Assembly (NCBI GenBank): GCA_011043895.1
Contig: DRBZ01000034.1
Coordinates: forward strand, 1 to 6,278
Reading direction: 5' to 3'
DNA length: 6,278 nt
Source of the DNA: Candidatus Cloacimonadota bacterium
GTDB lineage: Bacteria; Cloacimonadota; Cloacimonadia; JGIOTU-2
The translations under genes and the position numbers were made by a program. Positions 1 through 6,069 of this stretch are shown here, one piece after another; position 1 is the stretch's first letter, and every line of letters starts with the position of its first letter. The notes under the pieces were generated by a model. It saw only the letters and a program-made list of their open reading frames with translations, was not told the DNA's origin and made no database searches.

Positions 1-1
1 T

Positions 2-115
2 AAATTAATCAAACGTGGAGATCTTTCGGAGTACGTTTACGTACCCCTCGAGGATGACATTATAAAAAAACCGATCCGGTATATGCCAGGTCGGTTTTGT
101 TTATTGTTTGAGTAA
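2..115 (+). other. Open frame entering from left edge, uncertain
   Basis: One plus-strand frame stays open from position 2 to a TAA at 113-115. Its first part reads like protein (KLIKRGDLSEYVYVPLEDD), but from about position 62 it runs through the terminator hairpin, so its last 17 or so residues look non-genic. It could be the 3' end of a convergent gene whose true stop has been shifted, or chance. No family is recognised. The stretch also holds a near-perfect inverted repeat at 31-44 (GTACGT, TT, ACGTAC) and lacks a T-tract after it. Low confidence that this is coding. Confidence 0.15.
61..98 (-). terminator. Rho-independent terminator after the DMT gene
   Basis: On the minus strand an AAAACCGA arm (98-91) pairs with TCGGTTTT (74-67). 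An inner CTGG/CCGG pairing (with one G-T pair) lies beyond one mismatch, closing a 6-base CATATA loop. The 3' arm runs straight into a T7 tract (plus-strand A run 64-70). It starts 17 bp after the stop of the transporter gene, so it probably ends the leftward operon. The A-rich 5' arm also gives a TTTT on the other strand, so weak action in both directions is possible. Confidence 0.88.
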
Positions 116-1009
116 TTATTTGTGGTGGACAGGTATATTATGTTTTGTATGATGCAGTGCAGATATTATGGCTGATGCAATTACCACAGTAGCACCAAAA
201 ACAGTCAGCAATGTTGGAATTTGGTTCCACACGATCCAATCGATGAATCCAGAGAAAACAACAGACAGGTAGATAAATGGAGATATTGTGGTTGTTGAAG
301 CATATTTCACTGCAAAAATGAGTAACAATTGAAAGAGAGCCATGAAAACACCGGCACCAATCAAATATAACCATGCATTACCGACCGGAGTTGTCCAATC
401 TGCTAATGCCCATATTCCCATACTTATTGTAGTGAAAGCGAGGAACCAAAATATGATCAGTTTTTCAGATTCATTTTTATCATCCAGTAATTTGATGATC
501 ACGGTTGAGAGACCTGAGAAGAATCCTGATAAAAGTGCAATTAAATCACCGGGATTAACTGCACCTTTGCCCGGATGAAGTACCATGGTTACCCCAATAA
601 AACCAACTATCATGACGGTCCACATCTTGAGAGTGATCTTCTTCCTGAAAACGAAAAACGCAATGATTGGTATGAAGATCGGAGTTGTATTTTGCAAGAG
701 GGTTGCATCCACAAGTGGAACGAACTTTATTGCCACGAAATAGAAATACATCGAAATAAGTCCGGTAATAACTCTTCCAAATACAAGAAGTGGATACTGA
801 GGTTTAAGACTTACTTTCTTACCATGAAATACCCAGGGTAAAACGATGATCAATGCGATAAGATTCTGAAAAAACATGATCTCGTGTATATCCAGACCTG
901 TGTTCGAACACAATTTGATGAATGCGGACATTATTGAAAATCCGAGAAATGCAAGAATAACGAGGGCTATGCCTTTTGGCGGATTTAGATTTTTTTCAAC
1001 TGCTACCAT
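116..1009 (-). CDS. DMT-superfamily (EamA) inner-membrane transporter
   Basis: This 297-residue protein has the size and pattern of a drug/metabolite transporter with two tandem EamA domains (about residues 13-144 and 154-285), together about ten hydrophobic helices. The first repeat contains a typical EamA stretch: an Arg in RVITG, an aromatic run, then DATLLQNTTPIFIPI around residues 101-116, where the small, polar and proline residues resemble the family's substrate-path helix. The second repeat has the matching GFFSGLSTVIIKLL and TTTISPFIYL segments. The family exports or imports small metabolites, amino acids or nucleotide-like compounds; the substrate cannot be read from sequence. The ATG at 1009 is preceded by AGGAA about 10 nt upstream, placed just after the stop of the lipoprotein gene, which suggests co-transcription and possibly coupled translation. 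It is the last gene before the terminator at 61-98. Confidence 0.93.
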   Translation of the reverse strand: MVAVEKNLNPPKGIALVILAFLGFSIMSAFIKLCSNTGLDIHEIMFFQNLIALIIVLPWVFHGKKVSLKPQYPLLVFGRVITGLISMYFYFVAIKFVPLVDATLLQNTTPIFIPIIAFFVFRKKITLKMWTVMIVGFIGVTMVLHPGKGAVNPGDLIALLSGFFSGLSTVIIKLLDDKNESEKLIIFWFLAFTTISMGIWALADWTTPVGNAWLYLIGAGVFMALFQLLLIFAVKYASTTTISPFIYLSVVFSGFIDWIVWNQIPTLLTVFGATVVIASAIISALHHTKHNIPVHHK

Positions 1010-1025
1010 AGTGTATTATTTCCTG

Positions 1026-1628
1026 CTATTTTATTGGTGTAAAGATGAACATTTCGGAATTAATACCTTCAGGATTGAATCTTTCATCATAGAGTTCCAG
1101 CTCATCTCCGTCTCCCGTATCATAACCACTTTGTGGAAGCCATTTATTATATATGTAATAATACGTTATTGAAAGATCCTCAAGGGATCCGTAGTGAGTA
1201 AATTTTGCATATTTTGAAGCTGGCACAACATGCACGATCATACCTTCCGGTACAAAATCTGTACTGGTAACTTCAGCTCCAACGAAATATGTAAATGCCA
1301 TGGAAGATCCCGAGTAATCCATGTTGTAGGATACTCCCCACGCTTCGGTATCGCTTGCCATATTCTGTATTTGATCTTCCTGTCCCATGAAATCCATCCA
1401 CATTTGTGGAATTTGCTTCATTGTTTCCTGTGTAAAATCCTTTTCCTTACCAATCAAAGTAAATTCATCCATTGTGACGATTTCCGGTAAAGGGCTTACG
1501 GTTTTTGGTGCTATTGGTAGTTGCGGCTCCGGTGGTATATTCGTCATTGGTCTGGGGTGTGGACATACGCATGATATTAGTAGTAGTATTGATAAGAAAA
1601 AACTGATAATTATTGCAGTTTTTTTCAT
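1026..1628 (-). CDS. Lipoprotein with GyrI-like effector-binding domain
   Basis: The 200-residue product begins with a lipoprotein signal: two lysines, a hydrophobic core, and a lipobox L17-I18-S19 before C20, so it is probably lipidated and anchored outside the cytoplasm. A Pro-rich linker (about 23-47) leads to a domain from about residue 50 to the end that matches the GyrI-like/AraC effector-binding fold (Rob, BmrR, SbmC relatives). Visible family landmarks are the VPEGMIVHVVPASKYAKFTH strand-turn-strand segment, a helix ending in KWLPQSGY (W163), the acidic ELELYDERF (E178, where the family carries a ligand-contacting Glu), and a C-terminal FIFTPIK strand. There is no DNA-binding domain. 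Known relatives bind amphipathic or cationic small molecules, or gyrase; the ligand here is unknown. The start is supported by AGGAGG 5 nt before ATG. It lies 16 bp upstream of the transporter gene, so a sensing or scavenging partner role is conceivable but unproven. Confidence 0.87.
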   Translation of the reverse strand: MKKTAIIISFFLSILLLISCVCPHPRPMTNIPPEPQLPIAPKTVSPLPEIVTMDEFTLIGKEKDFTQETMKQIPQMWMDFMGQEDQIQNMASDTEAWGVSYNMDYSGSSMAFTYFVGAEVTSTDFVPEGMIVHVVPASKYAKFTHYGSLEDLSITYYYIYNKWLPQSGYDTGDGDELELYDERFNPEGINSEMFIFTPIK

Positions 1629-1632
1629 TATA

Positions 1633-1639
1633 TCCTCCT
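1633..1639 (-). promoter_or_regulatory. Strong Shine-Dalgarno of the lipoprotein gene
   Basis: The minus strand reads CAGGAGG here, a full AGGAGG match 5 nt before the ATG at 1628. It is the strongest ribosome site in the window and fixes the start codon. Most of the other genes have shorter or weaker sites. Confidence 0.8.
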
Positions 1640-1653
1640 GAGATTTATGCTAA

Positions 1654-1683
1654 TTTATTGAAAATTTTAAGTGATACTGTCAA
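1654..1683 (-). promoter_or_regulatory. Candidate sigma70 promoter for lipoprotein-DMT
   Basis: The 60-bp gap between the nucleotidase and the lipoprotein gene is the largest inside the cluster. It contains a perfect TTGACA (1683-1678, minus strand), then an 18-bp AT-rich spacer and AATAAA (1659-1654; 4 of 6 matches to TATAAT). Transcription would begin near 1647, giving a short leader that just includes the AGGAGG ribosome site. The -35 is strong, the -10 is weak, and in an AT-rich genome this may be chance. Confidence 0.4.
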
Positions 1684-1688
1684 GAAAA

Positions 1689-3314
1689 CTATTTCACGAT
1701 ATACCAGTTTCCACCAGCGTGTACTTCAAATACTTCCAGATTTTTTAGATACTCGATAATTATAGTACGCAGATCTTTTTCTGAGGAATAGAGTATTGCA
1801 GGTTCATCTATTCCAACTGCTTTTAGATGACCTCCGCCACCGTTTGCTCTGTAACTATTCAATGCAACGGTGTATACTTTATTAGGATTAAGTGGAGAGC
1901 TATCTTTGAGGAATATCACATTCTTAATTCTGTTACCTGGAGTTTCACGTACATCAATCTCATAAGAGATGCCCTCGGCCATATCATAATTATAGCCTGC
2001 AATTTCTGGATTAGTCTTGAGAGTAGCATCTTCGATGACAAAATAATTTGCGCAGTATTCTAAATAATCAAGTATATTCTGTCCTGTCATTTCTATCATT
2101 TTCAAAGTGTTTTCATAGGGGTAGATAGCATACACATCTTGAATTCTGATAGTGTTTGCCGGTATGACGAGACTTGTGGAAAAAACCGGTGAAAAAGAGA
2201 TGTCTGCACCAGTTTGTTTCATTTGAATTTGATTGATCATCTGGGGAATTGCATTGTCTTCAAAACGGGCTTTTTCTGTGGTGATAGGATTCTTGTTGAG
2301 TGCTATCGGTGTTCTGAAGTAATCGATTACTTCTTGGTGATAGGGGCTGTTTAGCGCGCACAGTTCTTGATCTTCATGAAATTCATGTGCTGGTTCAAAC
2401 CATCCTTTTTTCTCAATGACCTTCCAGTTCCCATTCTGCTTTTCCAGTATAATCTGAGCTACTCCAAGACCGTATGCACGAGCTCCTGAGATCATTTTCA
2501 GAGTTGAATCAGAATAAATATATGTTGTGTCAGCCGGACGAATTCTGTGGGAATGTCCGCCAAAGACCACATCGAAACCCGGCACATTATCTGCAACCAA
2601 TCCGGATGCATTTGCTACGGGAAGACCAAATAATTCTTCCTTGTATTTATCTTCTTCTGTATCATATCCTGCATGAAAAATTCCAACTAAAACATCTGAA
2701 TTCTTTTTGAGTTCCGGCGCATATTTGTGTGCAGATTCTATCATATCCATCCATGTTATTCCGGGATAAAAGGATTCATCAAGCATAGTGGGAATGCCCG
2801 GCGTCGTCAGACCAAGGATGCCTATCTTAATTCCGGATGTTTCTACAATAGTATATGGGTCAAAGAACGTAGTCCCATCTTCCATTTCTGCATTTGCAGA
2901 TAGCCATGGAAAATCAGATTGAGCTCGAGCTTTTACATAACTATCATAGCCCACTTCTATGTCATGATTTCCAACTGCAAAGGCATCATATTTCATGTAA
3001 TTCATGGTTTGAATGATGGGATGTATACCAGTTGTATCTATGTGATTATAGAAATACGCATAAGGTGTTCCCTGTAGAAGATCACCAGAATCAACAAGTA
3101 TCACATTGTCATACCTCTCTCTGTAGTGCTTGATTCGAGAGAATATCTTAGTCAAACCTCTTTCCTGAGGTTCGTCCTGTATATAATCATAGGGAAGAAT
3201 GGTTCCATGAATATCCGTAGTGTTCAGTATTATCAGTGTATCTCTTACTTCATTTCCCAATAAGCTGAAATGACAAAATAAGAAGATAAAAGTTACTAAA
3301 AGCAATTGCTTCAT
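1689..3314 (-). CDS. Exported CpdB/UshA-family nucleotidase/phosphodiesterase
   Basis: This 541-residue protein has a signal peptide (about 1-21) followed by a calcineurin-like metallophosphoesterase domain and a C-terminal 5'-nucleotidase domain. All dimetal-site motifs are visible: D34 and H36 in TTDIHG, D78 in VDSGDLLQG, N116-H117 in GNHDIE, H214 in FHAGYD, and H254 and H256 in GGHSH. The C-terminal domain shows YPYENTL (398-404) and SYRANGGGGH (487-496), which form the base- and sugar-binding site in this family. TTD-HG and the following PYDYIQDEPQERGL resemble CpdB (2',3'-cyclic phosphodiesterase/3'-nucleotidase) more than UshA, so either activity is possible. It should hydrolyse nucleotides in the periplasm or at the cell surface, for phosphate and nucleoside salvage. 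It starts 4 nt after the preceding stop, with the AGG of its ribosome site forming that gene's last sense codon, so translational coupling is likely. Confidence 0.94.
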   Translation of the reverse strand: MKQLLLVTFIFLFCHFSLLGNEVRDTLIILNTTDIHGTILPYDYIQDEPQERGLTKIFSRIKHYRERYDNVILVDSGDLLQGTPYAYFYNHIDTTGIHPIIQTMNYMKYDAFAVGNHDIEVGYDSYVKARAQSDFPWLSANAEMEDGTTFFDPYTIVETSGIKIGILGLTTPGIPTMLDESFYPGITWMDMIESAHKYAPELKKNSDVLVGIFHAGYDTEEDKYKEELFGLPVANASGLVADNVPGFDVVFGGHSHRIRPADTTYIYSDSTLKMISGARAYGLGVAQIILEKQNGNWKVIEKKGWFEPAHEFHEDQELCALNSPYHQEVIDYFRTPIALNKNPITTEKARFEDNAIPQMINQIQMKQTGADISFSPVFSTSLVIPANTIRIQDVYAIYPYENTLKMIEMTGQNILDYLEYCANYFVIEDATLKTNPEIAGYNYDMAEGISYEIDVRETPGNRIKNVIFLKDSSPLNPNKVYTVALNSYRANGGGGHLKAVGIDEPAILYSSEKDLRTIIIEYLKNLEVFEVHAGGNWYIVK

Positions 3315-3318
3315 TTTG

Positions 3319-3990
3319 TTACCTGTAAATTTTATTTTTCAAACGAACTTTTTCGACGTACATCACCTCGCAAGCACCGTTTCCAGTGTCTTTTTGCGTG
3401 GTGCTACTACGCCAGCTCACATTTCCCTCTTTATATGTACCCTCGACATTTATTAAGTAACCCCAGAGCTTAATGACAGTTCCTTTTTTGATTTTTCTAA
3501 GCACTTTCAGGATATTATCATTTGCGGGGATAAGATGAGTGTTGGCAGAATGTGTACTAATGTATTCCTGAGTAAGGGGACAATCCCAGGTGCATTTATA
3601 GAAATAGAACCTGCGCATCTGCGAATATTTGATGAAATTCTTCATTTCTGGCTTGGTGGGGTTGCCCCATGCTAGTACAAAATCATAGGGACCGATCTTA
3701 GCGCTCCAGCCATCATGATATTTCTTCTTACTCATTACTTTGGCTGTTATCTCATATGATGCCTGCGGAAAATAGATTACATTCAGATTTCCCGATTGAT
3801 AAGTGATCCCTGGTTCGTTGATGTCATCAATTTGAAGAGGATCTTGCATTGGATCAAGAGGGGAGTCCACTTCTTCTACAGAAATTGGTTTGTTAAGGAA
3901 TACTATTGCTGTGATTACGCTTGCACTGATGATTACCAGCACGATCAGGATCACTCGAGAGACAGGAGTATGATAGAGCTTTTGGAGCAT
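3319..3990 (-). CDS. Membrane-anchored protein of an unnamed conserved family
   Basis: The 223-residue product has one N-terminal membrane segment (about 12-32) after a short basic stretch, so the rest is probably outside the inner membrane. An acidic, Pro-rich linker (38-60) precedes the conserved part. I recognise the pattern from memory as a widespread uncharacterised family: SYEITAKVMSKKKYH near 78-92, a YDFVLAWG segment, SQMRRFYF, HSANTHLIPA (147-156), a WGYLINVEG strand (176-184), and SSTTQKDTGNGACEVMYVE (195-213). The His/Asn cluster and the single Cys in GACE are the most conserved-looking residues, but no enzymatic role is known to me. Its ATG overlaps the stop of the VOC gene as TAATG, a typical coupled junction; the ribosome site (GAAGA) is weak. 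The nucleotidase gene follows after 4 nt. Confidence 0.85.
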   Translation of the reverse strand: MLQKLYHTPVSRVILIVLVIISASVITAIVFLNKPISVEEVDSPLDPMQDPLQIDDINEPGITYQSGNLNVIYFPQASYEITAKVMSKKKYHDGWSAKIGPYDFVLAWGNPTKPEMKNFIKYSQMRRFYFYKCTWDCPLTQEYISTHSANTHLIPANDNILKVLRKIKKGTVIKLWGYLINVEGTYKEGNVSWRSSTTQKDTGNGACEVMYVEKVRLKNKIYR

Positions 3991-4337
3991 TATCGATTCT
4001 TCAAATTATAGAAATATTGAAACTCAAGTGTTCTACCCTCTGGATCTTTGCAGAAAAAATGATAGATTGGATACTTGGGATTATCTCGTGGAGCACCATC
4101 AGCAGTATCGATGAATTTTTCGTACATATCATCAACAGCTTCTTTATTCTCATAATAGAAAGTGATCATGCCCTGCGTATCCACTGAATCACGCTCGCAG
4201 AATCCAATGAGAAAATTGCCATGCTGAAGTATAACACAATCACCTTGATCCATCCAGAGAGAGCATTGAATTTTTTCGATATAAAATAATTTGATATCAT
4301 TAAGATTCCCAGTTTTAAAGAAGACGATACCACTCAT
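3990..4337 (-). CDS. VOC (glyoxalase/bleomycin-resistance fold) protein
   Basis: This is a small 115-residue single-domain protein of the vicinal oxygen chelate superfamily. An initial beta strand (IVFFKTGNL) and a helix (DIKLFYIEKI) are followed by DQGDCVILQHGNFLIGFCER (30-49), MITFYYENKEAVDDMYEKF, and the closing DPEGRTLEFQYF (98-109), whose Glu105 is the usual metal-site Glu. The usual early His ligand is not obvious, so the metal site may be altered. Such proteins act as dioxygenases, lyases, drug-binding proteins or unknowns; no substrate can be assigned. I chose the ATG at 4337 rather than an open extension to 4379, because AAGGAG lies 7 nt before it and the domain begins there. That start is 1 nt after the upstream stop, and its 3' end overlaps the next gene by 1 nt. 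Confidence 0.9.
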   Translation of the reverse strand: MSGIVFFKTGNLNDIKLFYIEKIQCSLWMDQGDCVILQHGNFLIGFCERDSVDTQGMITFYYENKEAVDDMYEKFIDTADGAPRDNPKYPIYHFFCKDPEGRTLEFQYFYNLKNR

Positions 4338-4338
4338 G

Positions 4339-4632
4339 CTATTGCTCCTTGTGATCAACTTGTTTCTTAAGTTCTTCAATTGATTGTTTAAGCTCGTTAA
4401 TTATCTTTTCATGCTCTTTTTCAATTCTACGTTTTGTCTGTTCTTGCATACCGAAAATAATCGCAGTTACAATAAGTATTATGACCCATGCAATGATAAC
4501 TGACCATAAAAAAATACCTGCTGTCTGATAATAATTCATGCAGAAAAGAAGCACAATTGAAATTCCACCAAGAATTATTGTTAGTATCGAGTTAATGAAC
4601 CACGAAGATTTATGTTTTTTCTTTTTATTCAT
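4339..4632 (-). CDS. Small two-helix membrane protein with coiled-coil tail
   Basis: The 97-residue product starts with a Lys-rich segment (MNKKKKHK), has two hydrophobic helices (about 12-32 and 38-60), and ends in a charged heptad-like helix (about 63-97, rich in Glu and Lys, e.g. ELKQSIEELKKQV). The positive-inside rule suggests both ends are cytoplasmic, with the coiled coil free for oligomerisation or partner binding. I do not recognise a named family. I prefer the ATG at 4632, with GGAG 9 nt upstream, over an in-frame ATG at 4647, which has only a weak site but would abut the preceding stop. It sits 1 nt before the VOC start, so the two are likely co-translated. Confidence 0.75.
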   Translation of the reverse strand: MNKKKKHKSSWFINSILTIILGGISIVLLFCMNYYQTAGIFLWSVIIAWVIILIVTAIIFGMQEQTKRRIEKEHEKIINELKQSIEELKKQVDHKEQ

Positions 4633-4648
4633 ACAAACAAACTCCATA

Positions 4649-5114
4649 TTATTCTTTCGTAAAATCGCTTGAAATCGGTGCTTTATTCTTTATCTCCATC
4701 TTACCTGTTGAACAATGAACAAGTAACCATCGTTCAAAATCATATGTCAATGAATGGACCCCAACTGCATACTTTTGCCAGTAATTTGGCCAGAATTTAA
4801 GACGGAATCCATTATGATTGAATCCCCCCCCGCATATAGAGCATTGACTGTAGTGTGGCAACAGGTGTGGGCAGAAGAGCATATACCTTATCGGAATTTT
4901 CCTTCATATAAGGAACACTTCTTCCGAAACCTCCATAGGAAGTTGGAAGAAGGAAATGCTCATACAAAATACTTCCTGCTTCGAAGAGTAATCCATCCAA
5001 TATTTTTTTCTCATGTTGAATACCCTGTTGTTGAACTACTCCAATAGCTCCGGCAATACCTATTGCAATGATAACCACTATCATAAGAATCATGATAAAT
5101 TGATGTGAACCCAT
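4649..5114 (-). CDS. Type IV pilin-like protein, frameshifted at a G8 run
   Basis: The upstream part (5114 to about 4831) reads MGSHQF, then a long hydrophobic helix (about 6-27), a helical region, and a PTSYGGFGRS motif near 57-66. The frame then breaks at eight G (4831-4824, minus strand) and would stop after MRGGIQS. In the neighbouring frame the protein continues at once as FNHNGFRLKFWPNYW and ends in DFTKE at 4649. Removing one G gives a single 154-residue protein. The MGSxQ start, N-terminal helix and GGxGxS motif recall pilin-like surface proteins I know from FCB-group genomes, which lack the classic GFTLIE prepilin motif; this is from memory. A role in a surface filament or pseudopilus is inferred. 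GGAG lies 6 nt before ATG. The break may be a homopolymer sequencing error, phase variation or decay. Its product would be the only filament-type protein here. Confidence 0.7.
4824..4831 (-). other. G8 homopolymer at the pilin frame break
   Basis: The plus strand has eight consecutive C. On the minus strand the upstream frame reads ATG CGG GGG GGG ATT, leading to TAA four codons on, while the downstream frame needs GGG GGA TTC. One G fewer restores the gene. No other run of C or G in the window reaches this length. Confidence 0.9.
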
Positions 5115-5156
5115 GTGTTACTCCGTTATTATCGAAAGAGTCCAAACCATGGAAAT
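5115..5156 (-). promoter_or_regulatory. Short gap with pilin ribosome site
   Basis: This 42-bp stretch separates the truncated GGDEF frame from the pilin-like gene. It contains ACGGAG 6 nt before the ATG at 5114 and no recognisable terminator or promoter. The frame of the GGDEF fragment continues past its TAG for 12 codons (starting ISMV) and stops again at TAA, 3 nt before the pilin ATG, so no missing GGDEF sequence is hidden here. Confidence 0.45.
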
Positions 5157-6069
5157 CTAAGTTCGAACTCTTTCATCACCAGCTTCATGTCCATAACGGT
5201 CATTGATTTTTTCAAATCTGTCAAGATCACCGATAGCGATAGAGAAAGGAACGGCATTTCTCTGAAATCTAATCTGTTCATAATGAATCTTTTCCACCAT
5301 GTCTCTTCGGTTAGAAAGCTGGGTAATATCTCTGAGGATAACCACTGCATTCCATTCATTGTGTAGGTTATACTGGTGAGTGAAAGTTCAACATCTAATT
5401 TGGAACCATCCTTCTTCAGAGCTTTCGGTTCTACAATCTTTCCTCCAAATTTTCCATCTCCATTTTTACGGAATGAACTCATAGCACGCTTGTAATCATC
5501 ATAATAATATTTCTGAGCAATAAGTGTATGCAGTTCCCTGCCTACGATCTCTTCCTGCTTGTACCCGAAGATCCTTTCAGCTCCTTGATTCCAGAAGGTC
5601 ACTAATCCTTTGCTATCCATAATGATGATCGCATCCCTTGCAGCAGAACTGAGTACCCTGAACTTTTCCTTTTCTTCGCGTAACTTTTCTTCGAGTAGTA
5701 TTTGACGAAGTAATTCATCAAGCTGCTCGACCAATCTATCCTTATCAATCGGTTTAACATGGAAGCCCTGTACATCAAGGTCAATGGCTTCAAGAACATA
5801 TTTCGTGTCACTATAAGCAGAAATGATCAGAATGTTTGCTTTTTTATCATATTCTTTGATCTGCTGAATCATCTTAAGACCATCCATCCCGGGCATGTGG
5901 ATATCAGTGATAACAATCGTTGGATTATGTGCTTGGTAAATGTCCAATCCGGTCTGTCCGTCAAGCGCAGTATAGATTGTAAGATTTTTTTTCCGACAAT
6001 TTCTTTAAGTAAGGATAAGATTAGATGTTGATCCTCAACTATTAATACAGAATGATGACTATGTTCCAT
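5157..6069 (-). pseudogene. Broken receiver-PAS-GGDEF response regulator
   Basis: Three frames join into a 304-residue product if one base is added at each of two points. Receiver (1-120): acidic pair E12-D13, phosphoacceptor D56 in ITDIHMPGMDG, S84 and K106 in VKPID. A charged coiled linker (109-137) leads to a PAS domain (about 135-250: ARDAIIIMDSKGLVTFWNQG, IFGYKQEEIVGREL, KKDGSKLDVELSLTS, NAVVILRDIT). Then comes the start of a GGDEF domain (QLSNRRDMVEK, PFSIAIGDLDRFEKINDRYGHEAGD), which stops at TAG after about 55 of 160 residues, before any GG[DE]EF motif. Breaks lie at an A8 run (5992-5985) and around 5377-5366. The intact parent would be a two-component regulator making cyclic di-GMP; this copy cannot. 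The start ATG at 6069 has GAGGA 3 nt upstream. A translated receiver-PAS stub from an internal TTG is possible but unconvincing, as it would lack E12, D13 and the first strand. Confidence 0.82.
5985..5992 (-). other. A8 homopolymer at the receiver frame break
   Basis: On the minus strand GTC GGA AAA AAA ATC keeps the start-codon frame and leads into nonsense. The expected receiver sequence (NLTIYTALDGQTGLDIYQ) needs one extra A or a -1 slip on A AAA AAA. It is the only A or T run of eight in the window. Confidence 0.9.

Noticed and set aside
31..44. GTACGTTTACGTAC as a terminator or CRISPR-like repeat
   Set aside because: It has no T-tract, the loop is only 2 bases, and there is a single copy in the window.
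342..841. Plus-strand open frames opposite the transporter gene
   Set aside because: They are low-complexity antisense reads of the EamA coding sequence with no recognisable domain, and the minus-strand gene is unambiguous.
3990..4379. Longer start for the VOC protein
   Set aside because: The 14 extra residues overlap the upstream gene, lack domain similarity and have no good ribosome site; AAGGAG precedes the ATG at 4337.
4649..4882. Separate 77-residue gene downstream of the pilin-like frame
   Set aside because: Its first 20 residues are out-of-frame translation of the pilin-like gene and its real content begins right after the G8 run. It is the C-terminal half of the same gene.
5157..5345. 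Separate 62-residue GGDEF fragment gene starting at GTG
   Set aside because: It has no ribosome site, and its frame continues upstream as the natural end of the PAS domain (NLHNEWNAV). It is the third piece of the broken gene.
5129..5947. Long frame read as an independent 272-residue protein starting at a TTG
   Set aside because: It begins in the middle of a receiver domain at L42, lacking E12 and D13. Its last 35 or so residues are out-of-frame translation of the PAS end and GGDEF start. The real gene begins at 6069.
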